DNA of 32,859 nucleotides from contig JAUZRV010000001.1 of the NCBI GenBank assembly GCA_030950105.1, forward strand, positions 1 through 32,859, written 5' to 3'. Position numbers and translations under genes: made by a program. Below, piece by piece: positions 1 to 9,764 of the stretch. The stretch comes from Rhodobacterales bacterium (GTDB lineage: Bacteria > Pseudomonadota > Alphaproteobacteria > Rhodobacterales > Rhodobacteraceae). The notes below the pieces were generated by a model. That model made no database searches and was not told the DNA's origin. It worked only from the letters and a program-made list of their open reading frames with translations. Numbering within the stretch: the first letter of the stretch is position 1; each line of letters opens with the position of its first letter.

Positions 1-38
1 CGCCCTGGATGCGTCAGAGAATGGGTTGCCGCCCGCAA

Positions 39-332
39 TCAGTTCGCTATTCTATATCCCGAACGGTTCAACAGATGACCCGTGAAAACCGCATGGGCTA
101 AACCCCATACACAGAGTTTCGGATACTCCCTGGTGCCGTGAACCCGAGCGGCAATCGACAACTTCCGCATGCCGAAAGCCATGTTGTTCAGAGTTTCCTT
201 AACAAATCGCCAATATTCCGGTAGCACCCGCATCGCCGCGCGGTGCGCAATCATCACAGAAACCTCGCGCGGCTGCCCCTGCAACCACGCCTCCAAGCTT
301 TCGCGATCTACAATCTCATCATACTGATCCAT
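39..332 (-). CDS. Hypothetical small protein, function unknown
   Basis: An open frame of 97 codons starting at the ATG at 332; an in-frame GTG at 356 would add eight residues. The N-terminal part (MDQYDEIVDRESLEAWL, then REVSVMIAHRAAMRVLP) is acidic then helical and reads like a conserved alphaproteobacterial small protein, which supports real coding. The second half (from about residue 45, rich in Arg, His and Gly) looks different in character, so a frameshift or fusion near the middle is possible. No signal peptide or membrane segment is evident. It lies on the same strand as the DUF2484 genes but is separated from them by 110 bases that hold the CATACG array, so it may have its own promoter. 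I do not recognise a function. Confidence 0.5.
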   Translation of the reverse strand: MDQYDEIVDRESLEAWLQGQPREVSVMIAHRAAMRVLPEYWRFVKETLNNMAFGMRKLSIAARVHGTREYPKLCVWGLAHAVFTGHLLNRSGYRIAN

Positions 333-402
333 AGACGCCAATCTGCGCCACGCCACGCCTCAACGCAAGCGCGTTAACCCTTTGGACATCCATACCAACA
401 TA

Positions 403-441
403 TGCACGTGAACCATACGTTATACATACGCGACCCATACC
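403..441. repeat. 11-bp-phased CATACG array, copy 1
   Basis: Four units start at 403, 414, 425 and 436, exactly 11 bases apart: TGCACG, CATACG, CATACG and CATACC. A near-identical block with the same order and phase lies at 19905-19943. A further TTACGC follows at 447, again 11 bases on and inside the end of the neighbouring gene. The array ends one base before the stop codon of the minus-strand gene at 443-694. The 11-base period puts all units on one face of the helix, which suggests a protein-binding array; that role is inference. Confidence 0.6.
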
Positions 442-442
442 C

Positions 443-694
443 TCATTTACGCCCGAAAATCCGGCGCAACCAAAGCCCTAGATAATACACCGGCCAGCGC
501 AACACCCACGCCCCCATCAGCAACATCATCACCCCGATCGCCACCCCGTTTTCCCACGCGACATACCCCACAATCGGCATCCCGACCCCGATCAACATAT
601 AGGCGTTTCGCCAATGGTTGTCGCGGCTCGGAAACATGCCAATCACATTGGCCACCACCAACCAGATCAACGCCATTATCAACGACGTGCTCAT
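443..694 (-). CDS. DUF2484 family small membrane protein (second copy)
   Basis: 83 residues with three hydrophobic stretches (about residues 4-20, 30-47 and 49-66) and a basic C-terminus (LRRIFGRK). The pattern MSxSLIxALIWLVxANVIxMFPSR, a mid-protein Gly-rich segment and RWPVYYLG near the end is what I know as DUF2484, a family found in Rhodobacterales next to murC/murB. Its ATG overlaps the stop codon of the upstream gene (ATGA, 691-694), so the two are probably translationally coupled. It is a diverged paralogue of that gene. The role is unknown; the location suggests a link with cell-wall synthesis, which is inference from context only. Confidence 0.75.
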   Translation of the reverse strand: MSTSLIMALIWLVVANVIGMFPSRDNHWRNAYMLIGVGMPIVGYVAWENGVAIGVMMLLMGAWVLRWPVYYLGLWLRRIFGRK

Positions 695-969
695 CTCGTT
701 CTCTCCCTCGAAATATCCTCTGGTAACGCGACGCTTTCACCGCGCAACCGCCGCCAGACATAGCGCAACGGATGCCGAAACATCGACACAAACGCCGCCA
801 CCGCCAATCCGAACGCTAACCACCCGTAAGTAGTTGCAATCATTCCCATAATCACAAACGCAGCCATCGCCAAAACCGGCACCACTCGAAACTGCCACCG
901 CATCGGCATCATCGCCGCCGCGACCGCGCAAAACACCCAGATAATGGCCGATATCAACAGGTTACTCAT
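691..969 (-). CDS. DUF2484 family small membrane protein (first copy)
   Basis: 92 residues from the ATG at 969. It begins MSNLLISAIIW, has three hydrophobic segments and ends with FRHPLRYVWRRLRG followed by a charged tail. This matches DUF2484 in length and in the conserved (R)xPLRYxxR motif near the end. The start codon overlaps the stop codon of the permease upstream (TGATG around 967-971), and its own stop overlaps the start of the next DUF2484 gene, so permease and both small genes form one transcription unit. A longer open frame runs upstream to 1116 but lies inside the permease in another frame, so the 969 start is chosen. Function unknown. Confidence 0.75.
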   Translation of the reverse strand: MSNLLISAIIWVFCAVAAAMMPMRWQFRVVPVLAMAAFVIMGMIATTYGWLAFGLAVAAFVSMFRHPLRYVWRRLRGESVALPEDISRERTR

Positions 970-2180
970 CAAAACACCCCGATCAACCCGCCAATCGACG
1001 CCACCAGCGCGGCAAACGCCGCCAGCAACCCGAACCACGGCACAAATACCGGCACTTTGAATGGCGCATCCGGTTCCTTGCGCTTCAACGCAATCAGCGC
1101 GATATTGACGATGCAAAACACGCTCAACAACACAATCGACGCGCCTTCGGCCAGCGCCGAAACCGGCAGCAAAATCGCGGAGAATATCACCGCTGCCCCG
1201 ATCAGAACCGTCGCCAGAACCGGCGTGCCAAACCGTGGGTGGCTATGATAAAACACCGCCAGTTTCGCCTCTCTGCGGCCCAGCCCAAACAACACCCGCG
1301 ACGCCATAATCATCTGCGCCAACACCCCGTTCAACGCCGCAATCACCGCAATAATCGACAAAAACGCGGCATTTTCACCCCGCCCCGCCTCCCACACCGC
1401 CACAAGCGGGCGCGATGACGCCGCAAGAACATCCGCCGGAACCGCGCGCACCGCCGCCAATGTCACCGCAATATAAAGCGCGGTGGTGATCGCCAGTGAC
1501 CACAAAATCGCGCGGGGCATGGTGCGCTCTGGCCGTTTCACTTCTTCGGCCATATTCACGATGTCTTCGAACCCGATGAAGGCAAAAAACGCCAGCGCCG
1601 CCGCCCCTGCCACCCCGACAAAGACGAACTCCGGTCCGGTCCCTGCCGCCACTGCGGTCCACGCCTCGACGGGTGGGGCCAAAAAACCGGCCCAGACCAC
1701 CAGAAACAACCCGCCAACTTCTATAAAGGTGAACAACGCCGCCAACAAAAGACTGCCCAAAACCCCGACCATCGCCACCAATAACAGGGATACCCCAAGG
1801 CCGATAATCGCCCAGATTTGCGGCACATCCACCACCGCCAGCAAATACCCGACCCCGCCACGCAGCACCGCCGCCGCCGAAACCGTGCCCGCCAAAACGA
1901 TCAGTAACCCGACCAGAACCGCGAGCCAATGCAGGCCTAACCCCTTGTCAATATAGGCGGATTCCCCCGCTGCCTCGGGGATGCGTGTGGACAGTTCCGC
2001 ATAAGACATTGCCGAAGGTGCCGCGATCAAACCGGCAAAAAGAAACGCCACCGGCGCGTAAATTCCGGCCTCGGCAACCACCGCCCCCACCAGCACATAA
2101 ATGCCCGCGCCGACCATAACCCCGACACCATAGGCAGTTAACAACCACGGCCCCAAATTGCGTTTCAATTTTTCGGCCAT
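969..2180 (-). CDS. APC superfamily amino-acid permease
   Basis: 403 residues, almost entirely hydrophobic, with about 11-12 predicted membrane helices. The first helix carries GVGVMVGAGIYVLVG, the glycine-rich substrate-binding signature of the amino acid-polyamine-organocation superfamily. The central FFAFIGFEDIVNMAEE followed by RPERTMPRAI is the conserved helix 6-7 region of this family. Substrate cannot be told from sequence; a cation- or proton-coupled amino-acid transporter is the family expectation. AGGA lies upstream of the ATG. The gene sits 16 bases after murC and overlaps the first DUF2484 gene, so it is probably cotranscribed with the dcw genes. A permease between murC and DUF2484 is not the arrangement I expect in Rhodobacterales and may be an insertion. 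Confidence 0.85.
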   Translation of the reverse strand: MAEKLKRNLGPWLLTAYGVGVMVGAGIYVLVGAVVAEAGIYAPVAFLFAGLIAAPSAMSYAELSTRIPEAAGESAYIDKGLGLHWLAVLVGLLIVLAGTVSAAAVLRGGVGYLLAVVDVPQIWAIIGLGVSLLLVAMVGVLGSLLLAALFTFIEVGGLFLVVWAGFLAPPVEAWTAVAAGTGPEFVFVGVAGAAALAFFAFIGFEDIVNMAEEVKRPERTMPRAILWSLAITTALYIAVTLAAVRAVPADVLAASSRPLVAVWEAGRGENAAFLSIIAVIAALNGVLAQMIMASRVLFGLGRREAKLAVFYHSHPRFGTPVLATVLIGAAVIFSAILLPVSALAEGASIVLLSVFCIVNIALIALKRKEPDAPFKVPVFVPWFGLLAAFAALVASIGGLIGVF

Positions 2181-2196
2181 GGTGTCCTCGTTTCTG

Positions 2197-3618
2197 TTAA
2201 ATCGCCATCAATTCCGGCAGTTTATTCGCCCACGCGCTTATTGTGCCGGCCCCTAGGCAGATCACCATATCGCCCGGTTTGGCCTCGGCGCGGATCAGGG
2301 CCACAAGATCATCTTGCGACCCGATTGCCAAGGCGGCACGATGTCCGTGGTTGATCAACCCAGCGACAAGATCATCGCGGTTTGCCCCTTCAATCGGGTC
2401 CTCGCCAGCGGCAAAAACCGGGGCAATTGCCACCACATCGGCATCGTTGAAACAGGCGCAAAATTCATCGAAAAGCGAAGCAAGGCGGGTAAATCTATGG
2501 GGTTGGTGCACCGCAATCACGCGGCCCTCGGTGGATTGGCGCGCCGCACGAATAGCCGCTGCAATCTCGACCGGATGATGCGCATAATCATCAATTATGG
2601 TCACGCCGTCAATTTCACCCACCCGGGTAAACCGCCGGTTCACCCCGCCAAATGCGGCCAAGGCGTCGCGAATTTCCGTCCGCCCCATACCCAGATGCCG
2701 CGCCACGGCAACCGCGGCTAACGCATTGGAAACATTGTGATCCCCCGGCATTGGCAGGGAACATCCCTCGATTAAAGCATCCTCGACCTGAAGGTGAATA
2801 TCAAAATGCGCCACGCCGGATTTATAATGCAAATTCATCGCGCGCACATCCGCCTGCGCGTTAAACCCATAGGTCACAACCCGCCGGTCGGTGATTTTCC
2901 CCACCAGCGTCACAACCTCTGCGTGATCGGTGCAACAGACTGCCACCCCGTAAAACGGGATGTTCGACACAAATTCAAGAAACCCTTGGCGCAAATTGTC
3001 GAAAGTGCCCCAATGTTCCATATGTTCAGGGTCGATGTTGGTGACAATCGCGATGGTCGCGGGTAGCCGGTTAAAGGTGCCGTCGCTCTCGTCGGCCTCG
3101 ACCACCATCCATTCGCCTTCCCCCATGCGCGCATTGGAATCATAGGCGTGGATAATCCCGCCATTGATCACCGTCGGGTCAAAATTACCAGCGTCCAGAA
3201 GCGTCGCCACCATCGTTGTAGTGGTGGTTTTTCCGTGGGTTCCCGCCACTGCGATATTGGATTTCAACCGCATCAATTCGGCCAACATCTCGGCGCGTCG
3301 CACCACCGGCAATCCGCGCCGGCGCGCCTCGTCCAATTCGGCATTTCCCGGTTTGATCGCGCTTGAAATCACCACAACCTCGGCCTCTGCGAGGTTCCCG
3401 GCGCGCTGCCCTTCGAAAATCAATGCGCCTTTTTCGGCCAAACGATCAGTGATTTTGCTGGTTTTGAGATCACTGCCCTGCACCACATAGCCGTGGTTCA
3501 ACAAAACCTCGGCAATCCCCGACATACCAATGCCGCCAATGCCCACAAAATGGATCGGCCCAACATCACCCGGCAGTTTCGTAGACCGTTTGCGCGCCGC
3601 TTTTATCGCTGAATTCAT
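2197..3618 (-). CDS. murC: UDP-N-acetylmuramate--L-alanine ligase MurC
   Basis: Cytoplasmic ATP-dependent ligase that adds L-alanine to UDP-MurNAc, the first amino acid of the peptidoglycan stem. 473 residues, normal for the family. The N-terminal UDP-binding domain carries [17 protein letters not shown] (about 23-39). The ATP-binding loop is GTHGKTTTT (126-134). The central domain has the conserved [10 protein letters not shown] and [10 protein letters not shown] stretches, and the C-terminal domain has [10 protein letters not shown]. The ATG overlaps the murG stop by four bases, implying coupled translation. An APC permease follows after 16 bases. Confidence 0.97.
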   Translation of the reverse strand: MNSAIKAARKRSTKLPGDVGPIHFVGIGGIGMSGIAEVLLNHGYVVQGSDLKTSKITDRLAEKGALIFEGQRAGNLAEAEVVVISSAIKPGNAELDEARRRGLPVVRRAEMLAELMRLKSNIAVAGTHGKTTTTTMVATLLDAGNFDPTVINGGIIHAYDSNARMGEGEWMVVEADESDGTFNRLPATIAIVTNIDPEHMEHWGTFDNLRQGFLEFVSNIPFYGVAVCCTDHAEVVTLVGKITDRRVVTYGFNAQADVRAMNLHYKSGVAHFDIHLQVEDALIEGCSLPMPGDHNVSNALAAVAVARHLGMGRTEIRDALAAFGGVNRRFTRVGEIDGVTIIDDYAHHPVEIAAAIRAARQSTEGRVIAVHQPHRFTRLASLFDEFCACFNDADVVAIAPVFAAGEDPIEGANRDDLVAGLINHGHRAALAIGSQDDLVALIRAEAKPGDMVICLGAGTISAWANKLPELMAI

Positions 3619-4721
3619 TCGCTTTTTCCTTCTGCCGCCAACGCTTCCACCATGGCCACCAATGCGTTCGTCGCCTCGGGTTTTGCCACGCCCAACGCCG
3701 CCCGCGCCATATGTTCGGCCCCTTGCGGGTTGCCCAAAACCGCCACTATCTGTGCGCTCAAGGCATCAACTTCAAACTGGTTTTCGGGGATTAAAATAGC
3801 CGCCCCCGCCTCAACAAGACCGCGGGCGTTTGCGCTTTGATGATCTCCGGTTGCGGCCGCATAGGGCACCAGAATCGAGGGCCGCCCAATCACCGAAATA
3901 TCCGCCACACTTGACGCACCCGCACGGCTTATCACCAATTGCGCTTCGCTCATCCGGCGCGGCACATCCTTGAAAAATGGCCGCACCTCGGCATCAATCC
4001 CATGATCTGCGTAGTAATGTGTGACCCGTTCGTGGTCTTCATCACGGGCCTGATGGCTAATCCGCAGATTGCGCAATATATCTTCGGGAAGCGCCGCGAT
4101 GGCCGCCGGGACCACATCCGACAGGATCCGCGCCCCTTGCGACCCGCCCATAACCAACATCGACATCGGATAATCACCCGGTGCAATATATCCGGCACCG
4201 GCGCGTTCCAACACCGCCGCGCGCACCGGATTACCGACATGCACGGCGTTCACACCGTCCGGTACATCCGTCGGCCATGTCCCGCAGGCCACCGCATCAA
4301 CACGGCGCGAAAACAGCCGGTTCACCCGGCCAAGCACTCCATTTTGTTCGTGAATCATCCGCGGCAAGCGCATCAACCATGCCGCGCCCATTGCCGGAAT
4401 CGTCGGATAGCCGCCAAACCCCACAACCACATCGGGCCGCTCGCGCCGCATCCGGTAAATGGCCGCAATCACCCCGCAGGCAAGACGCACCGGCACCATC
4501 ACTTTTGCCACGATTCCGCCACGCGAAAACGTCGCGCTGGTGATCTGTTCAATCTCGACAGAATGGGGAAATCCGCCGGTATAACGCGCGCCGCGTTCAT
4601 CCGTCGACAGTTTCACCCGCCAGCCCTTGCGCAACATCACCTCGGCCAGGGCCTGTGCGGGAAACATATGCCCGCCGGTCCCCCCCGCTGCAATCACCAG
4701 CAGCGGCGCATTTCTGTTCAT
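3615..4721 (-). CDS. murG: UDP-GlcNAc:undecaprenyl-PP-MurNAc-pentapeptide GlcNAc transferase MurG
   Basis: Membrane-associated GT-B glycosyltransferase that converts lipid I to lipid II on the inner face of the cytoplasmic membrane. From the ATG at 4721 the protein is 368 residues and begins [18 protein letters not shown], with the glycine-rich GGTGGH loop at 13-18. The second Rossmann domain has MGGSQGARI and later [12 protein letters not shown] and [10 protein letters not shown], the usual UDP-GlcNAc-binding motifs. This start is preferred over one 18 bases upstream because it makes the four-base ATGA overlap with the ftsW stop seen elsewhere in this operon. Its own stop overlaps the murC start in the same way. 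Confidence 0.97.
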   Translation of the reverse strand: MNRNAPLLVIAAGGTGGHMFPAQALAEVMLRKGWRVKLSTDERGARYTGGFPHSVEIEQITSATFSRGGIVAKVMVPVRLACGVIAAIYRMRRERPDVVVGFGGYPTIPAMGAAWLMRLPRMIHEQNGVLGRVNRLFSRRVDAVACGTWPTDVPDGVNAVHVGNPVRAAVLERAGAGYIAPGDYPMSMLVMGGSQGARILSDVVPAAIAALPEDILRNLRISHQARDEDHERVTHYYADHGIDAEVRPFFKDVPRRMSEAQLVISRAGASSVADISVIGRPSILVPYAAATGDHQSANARGLVEAGAAILIPENQFEVDALSAQIVAVLGNPQGAEHMARAALGVAKPEATNALVAMVEALAAEGKSE

Positions 4722-5884
4722 TTTCCGGACCCTCGCCAAATATCACTTATTTCGCCTTGCGGCCGTGTGCGCGTAAACGCCAAAAGCATGCCCACCGCAA
4801 TCCCCATTGCAATCAAAGAGGACCCGCCATAACTCACGAATGGCAGGGTCATGCCCTTGGCCGGCAGAAGGCGCACCGCAACCCCCATATTGATCATTGC
4901 CTGCACCCCGAACATGGCCACCAATCCGGTGCCCGCAAGGCGGATAAACATGTCGCGTTCTTTCATCAAGCGCCACAAAGACCGCACCACAACCCCAACA
5001 TAAAGCAGGATAATCACCAGCACCAACACCAGGCCGTATTCTTCGGCCGCCACCGCAATGATAAAATCGGTATGCGCATCGGGCAGCGAAAATTTAACCT
5101 CGCCACCACCGACGCCTACCCCGAAAAAACCGCCTTCGCGGATCGCGTTGCTAGCATAGCCAAGCTGCGTCGTTGGCGCGACATCGGGTGACAGGAACCC
5201 GTCAATCCGGCGGGCGAAATGTTCTGAACTATTATAGGCAAATCCGCCGCCCAAAACCACCATCATCGCCAGAACCACCAACAGGACTATTGGGGCACCA
5301 GCGACGAAATACATCACCATCCAGCCAAACAAAATCAATGACGCCTGCCCAAAATCGGGTTGAAGCGCGAGAAACATCACGATTGTAACCGTCAATATCA
5401 ACGACCAACTGCGCCCCGGTGGCCCGTTGATTTCCTGACTGGCCGCCATCATCCATGCGGCCACCACGACAAATCCGGGTTTAAGAAATTCAGATGGCTG
5501 GATCGACGCAAAGCCGAGCGAATACCACCGCGTTGCACCTTTGCCAAAATCGGTGCCGAAAAACGGCAACATCACCAATCCCAGAAGCGCCAGAAGAAAC
5601 CCGAACACCGCCAATCTGCGCACCATTACCGGCGTCATCATCGACGTCAGAAACAGTGCAATCATCGCCATGCCGCCAAATATCGCCTGACGCTGCACGT
5701 AATGAAACGGCGGCAATCCGTTTTTCGCGGCCAGAGGCGGAGACGCCGCCAAGCCAAGCAAAATTCCGAACCCGAACAGGATCAGAATAAAAGAGAGCGT
5801 CCATTTATCAATGGTGCGCCACCATTTGGGAAGAACAGGTTCACTTGTGTGAACCGGAATCGTGCCATAGACCATTTCTGTCAT
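4718..5884 (-). CDS. ftsW: Septal peptidoglycan polymerase FtsW (SEDS family)
   Basis: 388 residues with about ten membrane helices after a short cytoplasmic N-terminus. The SEDS pattern is clear: [10 protein letters not shown] near helix 2, [19 protein letters not shown] in the middle, [10 protein letters not shown], the loop with [13 protein letters not shown], and the C-terminal [18 protein letters not shown]. FtsW polymerises lipid II into glycan strands at the septum together with its class B PBP partner FtsI. It is the first gene of the downstream dcw block (ftsW-murG-murC) because the BaiN-like gene on the other strand separates it from murD. A promoter must therefore lie in 5885-6043 unless transcription continues through the antisense gene. 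No strong Shine-Dalgarno is visible. Confidence 0.96.
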   Translation of the reverse strand: MTEMVYGTIPVHTSEPVLPKWWRTIDKWTLSFILILFGFGILLGLAASPPLAAKNGLPPFHYVQRQAIFGGMAMIALFLTSMMTPVMVRRLAVFGFLLALLGLVMLPFFGTDFGKGATRWYSLGFASIQPSEFLKPGFVVVAAWMMAASQEINGPPGRSWSLILTVTIVMFLALQPDFGQASLILFGWMVMYFVAGAPIVLLVVLAMMVVLGGGFAYNSSEHFARRIDGFLSPDVAPTTQLGYASNAIREGGFFGVGVGGGEVKFSLPDAHTDFIIAVAAEEYGLVLVLVIILLYVGVVVRSLWRLMKERDMFIRLAGTGLVAMFGVQAMINMGVAVRLLPAKGMTLPFVSYGGSSLIAMGIAVGMLLAFTRTRPQGEISDIWRGSGK

Positions 5885-5926
5885 GGGATACCGCCAATCG
5901 CCATTTGAATTACTGCCTCAACCATT

Positions 5927-5958
5927 CCCCATCCGGGGATTATCGCCCCTTTTCGGGG
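5927..5958 (-). promoter_or_regulatory. Two small GC hairpins in the ftsW upstream region
   Basis: The 159-base gap between the divergent ftsW and BaiN-like genes holds two short inverted repeats: CCCC-GGAT-GGGG (5927-5938, minus-strand reading) and CCCC-GAAAA-GGGG (5946-5958). They would lie in the ftsW leader if transcription starts further upstream. I see no convincing -35/-10 pair on either strand. A function is unproven. Confidence 0.3.
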
Positions 5959-6043
5959 TCTGGGTGACAGTCTAGCGCGGATTTTATTCCAATACCAGCC
6001 TGCGCCCCTTGAATTTATCAACAAAACTTGGCACCCCGCCCCC

Positions 6044-7231
6044 ATGAATTACGATACCCTTATCATTGGCGCTGGCGCCGCTGGTCTTATGTGCGCGGCA
6101 AACGCCGGCAAATCGGGTGGCCGGGTTCTGTTGATAGATCACGCCAAGCGCGCCGGTGAAAAAATCCGCATTTCCGGTGGCGGGCGCTGCAATTTCACCA
6201 ATCTGGATGTTTCGGCCCGAAATTTCCTGTCGGAAAATCCGCATTTCTGTAAATCCGCCCTGTCGCGGTATACGCAGTGGGATTTTATCGCCTTGATGGA
6301 TGCCAGTAAAATAGCGTGGCATGAAAAGACCCTCGGGCAATTGTTTTGCGATACCACCGCCAAAGATATCGTGGCTATGCTATTGAACAAGCTGGATAAA
6401 TCCGGCGTCACTTTGGCGGTCCAAACCACGCTCGTTGACTATGCAAAATCGGAAACCGGATTTACCGTCACGTTGGAAACCGACGGAAAACGCCGTGATG
6501 TGACCGCGCAGAACCTTGTCATCGCCAGCGGCGGAAAATCAATTCCCAAAATGGGCGCCACTGGCATCGCCTATGATATCGCGCGCCATTTTGGCCATGC
6601 GATCACCGATATCCGCCCCGCATTGGTGCCGTTCACCTTTGCCGGCGGGCGCTTTGGCGCGATTTCCGGCCTGTCCACGCCGGTGCATGTCCACACCAAA
6701 TCTGGCCGCTTTACCGAATCTCTCTTGTTCACCCATCGCGGCCTGTCCGGTCCGGCAATCTTGCAAATTTCGTCCTATTGGCGCGAGGGCGACCCAATCA
6801 CCCTTGATCTTTTTCCCGATAGCGACCCGATGGAAATCTTGCGCGCCCAACGCCAGATCGGCGGGCGCAAGCAGCTCACCACCTACCTCGGCAAAATGCT
6901 GCCGGCCCGTCTGATTGATCATCTGGCGGCAGAATTCGCGATCTCCGGCAACCTCGCCGATCAAAGCGACGCCGCTTTGGCCGCTCTCGTTGCGCAGTTC
7001 AAAAACTGGTCGCTCACCCCGTCGGGATCAGAAGGGTATCGCACCGCAGAAGTCACTTTGGGGGGCATCGACACCAACGGCCTGTCGTCAAAAACCATGG
7101 GATCCCAAACCGTCCCCGGCCTCTATTTCATTGGCGAAGCCGTTGACGTCACTGGATGGCTCGGCGGCTATAATTTCCAATGGGCATGGTCGTCCGGAAT
7201 CGCCGCCGCCGCCGCCATTAGCGCCGCTTAA
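6044..7231 (+). CDS. BaiN/HI0933-family FAD-dependent oxidoreductase
   Basis: 395 residues. The N-terminus has the FAD-binding GAGAAG loop (10-15), then the family signature [14 protein letters not shown] (about 45-58). A second dinucleotide-domain motif is [16 protein letters not shown], and the C-terminus has [20 protein letters not shown], typical of the HI0933-like (YhiN/BaiN) flavoproteins. The physiological substrate of most members is unknown, so no reaction is assigned. The gene is plus-strand, inserted between murD and ftsW of the minus-strand dcw cluster. Its stop codon shares the palindrome TTAA (7228-7231) with the murD stop. No Shine-Dalgarno is apparent before the ATG. Confidence 0.9.
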   Translation: MNYDTLIIGAGAAGLMCAANAGKSGGRVLLIDHAKRAGEKIRISGGGRCNFTNLDVSARNFLSENPHFCKSALSRYTQWDFIALMDASKIAWHEKTLGQLFCDTTAKDIVAMLLNKLDKSGVTLAVQTTLVDYAKSETGFTVTLETDGKRRDVTAQNLVIASGGKSIPKMGATGIAYDIARHFGHAITDIRPALVPFTFAGGRFGAISGLSTPVHVHTKSGRFTESLLFTHRGLSGPAILQISSYWREGDPITLDLFPDSDPMEILRAQRQIGGRKQLTTYLGKMLPARLIDHLAAEFAISGNLADQSDAALAALVAQFKNWSLTPSGSEGYRTAEVTLGGIDTNGLSSKTMGSQTVPGLYFIGEAVDVTGWLGGYNFQWAWSSGIAAAAAISAA

Positions 7232-8637
7232 TCCGCGGTTTCAATCGCCGCGCGCACCAAATCGGTAAAATCATCGCCGCGTTTCTCGAAGTTGTCATAT
7301 TGGTCGAAACTGGCCGCTGCCGGTGCCAACAACACGACATCACCGTCCTGTACATCGCCCATAGCCGCCGCGACAGCGCGCGCCATTGTGGTGCAAACTT
7401 CCGCGTCCACCCCTGACAACCGCATCGCAAATCCCGCCGCTTCGCGCCCGATCACATAGGCCTTGGTCACCGACCCGCTTGCCGTCACCAACGCCTCAAG
7501 ACCGCCTTCTTTTTCCAGACCACCACATATCCAACGGATATTCTTGAACGCTCCAAGTGCCTTGGCGGCGCTATCAACATTGGTGGCCTTGCTGTCATTC
7601 ACATAGGTAACACCTTGATGTTGCGCAATAATCTGGCTACGATGCGCCAATCCGGCAAAGCTGTGAAACCCGTCTTCCACCACCCGTGGCGCAAGGCCAA
7701 GCGTGCGGCACGTCGCATAGGCCGCACAGGCGTTTTGATGATTATGTGCCCCCGGAAGCGCCGCAACTTTACGCAGATCAATTGATCCGACCTGACGCCC
7801 CTTGCGATACTCCGACAGAAACCCTTTGCGTGCAAAAACCGCCCAACCGGCGCCGGTCAATTTTTCGCCAACCGATATGCGGATCACCCGATCATCCGCC
7901 GCGCCTTCCGACAATTGCCCGGCCAAAAACCGGCCTTCGTTTTCGTCAACACCAACAATCGCGCGTTCCGGCCCGCCTTCGGCAAACAGCCGCCGTTTGG
8001 CCGCAAAATACCCGCCAAGACCGCCGTGTCGCGCCAAATGATCCGCCGAAAGATTGGTGAAAATCGCAATATCCGGCGTCATCGCACGCGCCAGTTCGGT
8101 TTGGTAACTCGACAGTTCCAACACCACAATCCCGCCATCCCCGGGTGGGTCAATATCAAGAACCCCGCGCCCGATATTCCCCGCGAGTTGCACCGATTTT
8201 CCGGCCTCCGCCAACACATGATGGATCAAGGTTGCGGTCGTCGATTTCCCGTTCGATCCGGTCACCGCAATCACTTTGGGAGTGATTTCAAAATTGTCCC
8301 ACTCTGGCGTCGCCAAGGCGCGGAAAAACAGCCCGATATCATTGTCCACAGGCACCCGCGCCGCCCACGCCCGCACAATCGCACGATGTGGCGCAGGGTA
8401 TAAATGCGGTATTCCCGGCGACACAATCAAACATGCCACGCCTTCAAAAGCACCCTCGCGGGTAAGATCGACGATGGCAAACCCTTGGTCGCGGGCTGTG
8501 TCCTGTGCGGCGCTGTTATCGTCCCAGCACAACACATCGGCCCCACCGGCCCGCAACGCCATCGCCGCCGAAATCCCCGACCGCCCAAGGCCCAAAACCG
8601 CGGTTTTGCGGCCTGCATATTCATTTACAACAATCAT
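7228..8637 (-). CDS. murD: UDP-N-acetylmuramoyl-L-alanine--D-glutamate ligase MurD
   Basis: Cytoplasmic ligase adding D-glutamate to UDP-MurNAc-L-Ala. 469 residues from the ATG at 8637, chosen because GGGGAAG lies a few bases upstream and because the longer frame (to 8769) would run into mraY. The N-terminal Rossmann segment is [14 protein letters not shown], the P-loop TGSNGKST is at 126-133, and the family's [21 protein letters not shown] and [15 protein letters not shown] follow. It lies 44 bases after mraY. Its stop codon overlaps that of the convergent BaiN-like gene within TTAA, so the mur transcription unit ends or is opposed here. Confidence 0.96.
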   Translation of the reverse strand: MIVVNEYAGRKTAVLGLGRSGISAAMALRAGGADVLCWDDNSAAQDTARDQGFAIVDLTREGAFEGVACLIVSPGIPHLYPAPHRAIVRAWAARVPVDNDIGLFFRALATPEWDNFEITPKVIAVTGSNGKSTTATLIHHVLAEAGKSVQLAGNIGRGVLDIDPPGDGGIVVLELSSYQTELARAMTPDIAIFTNLSADHLARHGGLGGYFAAKRRLFAEGGPERAIVGVDENEGRFLAGQLSEGAADDRVIRISVGEKLTGAGWAVFARKGFLSEYRKGRQVGSIDLRKVAALPGAHNHQNACAAYATCRTLGLAPRVVEDGFHSFAGLAHRSQIIAQHQGVTYVNDSKATNVDSAAKALGAFKNIRWICGGLEKEGGLEALVTASGSVTKAYVIGREAAGFAMRLSGVDAEVCTTMARAVAAAMGDVQDGDVVLLAPAAASFDQYDNFEKRGDDFTDLVRAAIETAD

Positions 8638-8681
8638 CGCTTCCCCCGAAACGCCCCAACCACAGCCGGTCAAACGACCTG

Positions 8682-9764
8682 TTACCGCACCTTCAATGTC
8701 GCAAGGCCGATCATCGCCAAGATCAGTGAAACAATCCAGAACCGGATCACGATCTGCGGCTCTGACCATCCCTTTTTCTCGTAATGGTGATGGATCGGCG
8801 CCATCAAAAACACCCGCTTGCCGGTGCGTTTGAAATACAGCACCTGAATGATCACGCTAAGCGCCTCGACCACAAACAACCCGCCGACAATCGCCAGCAC
8901 GATTTCATGTTTTGTCGCCACCGCAATCGCGCCCAATGCGCCGCCCAATGCCAAGGATCCGGTATCGCCCATGAACACCGCGGCAGGCGGGGCATTATAC
9001 CACAAGAACCCCAATCCGCCGCCAAATATACCCGCCACAAACACCAGAATTTCGCCGGTCCCCGCCACGTAATGGACGTCAAGATAGTCACTAAAATCGA
9101 CCCGCCCCACGGCATAGGCAATCACCCCTAATGTCCCGCTGGCAATCATCACCGGCATAATCGCCAACCCATCAAGACCATCGGTCAGATTGACCGCATT
9201 TGCCGATCCGACAATCACGATTACCCCAAATGGAACAAAGAGATAGCCCATGTTAATCAAGGTATCCTTGAACACCGGCAGCGCCAGTTGATACTGTAAA
9301 TCGGCCGGGTGGTATTGCGTCGCCCAATAGGCCGCAATTGCCGAAATGATCAATCCAAGACCAAGCCGGACCTTACCCGAAACACCTTTGGTATCCTGTT
9401 TGGAAACCTTGGCATAATCATCGGCAAATCCAATCGCCGCGAACGACATGGTCACAAACAGGATCATCCAGATATACGGATTATCAAGCCGCGCCCAGAG
9501 CAACGTCGAGGTCAACAAAGCGCCGACAATCAACAACCCGCCCATGGTCGGCGTGCCCGCTTTGGCAAAATGCCCCTCGGGACCGTCTTCGCGGATCGGT
9601 TGCCCCTTGCCTTGGCGGCGACGCAATACATTGATCAAAGGCCGCCCGAATATAAACCCGAAAACCAGCGCCGTCATAAAGGCCCCGCCAGATCGAAAGG
9701 TGATATAGCGAAACAGGTTGAAAAAATCGCCACCGTCCGACAGTTCGGTTAACCAAAATAACAT
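8682..9764 (-). CDS. mraY: Phospho-MurNAc-pentapeptide translocase MraY
   Basis: Integral membrane enzyme that transfers phospho-MurNAc-pentapeptide to undecaprenyl phosphate to make lipid I. 360 residues, about ten helices. Signature stretches are all present: [14 protein letters not shown] on the first cytoplasmic loop, [12 protein letters not shown] with the catalytic aspartates, [23 protein letters not shown], and the C-terminal histidine motif [14 protein letters not shown]. The ATG directly abuts the murF stop codon (TGAATG), so the two are translationally linked. Confidence 0.97.
   Translation of the reverse strand: MLFWLTELSDGGDFFNLFRYITFRSGGAFMTALVFGFIFGRPLINVLRRRQGKGQPIREDGPEGHFAKAGTPTMGGLLIVGALLTSTLLWARLDNPYIWMILFVTMSFAAIGFADDYAKVSKQDTKGVSGKVRLGLGLIISAIAAYWATQYHPADLQYQLALPVFKDTLINMGYLFVPFGVIVIVGSANAVNLTDGLDGLAIMPVMIASGTLGVIAYAVGRVDFSDYLDVHYVAGTGEILVFVAGIFGGGLGFLWYNAPPAAVFMGDTGSLALGGALGAIAVATKHEIVLAIVGGLFVVEALSVIIQVLYFKRTGKRVFLMAPIHHHYEKKGWSEPQIVIRFWIVSLILAMIGLATLKVR

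Noticed and set aside
3939-4832. 297-codon plus-strand open frame opposite murG
   Set aside because: Shadow of murG: Arg/His/Pro-rich composition and no plausible domain.
8638-8769. Upstream extension of murD (44 residues)
   Set aside because: It would overlap the end of mraY and lacks family similarity; the ATG at 8637 has GGGGAAG upstream and starts the standard MurD N-terminus.
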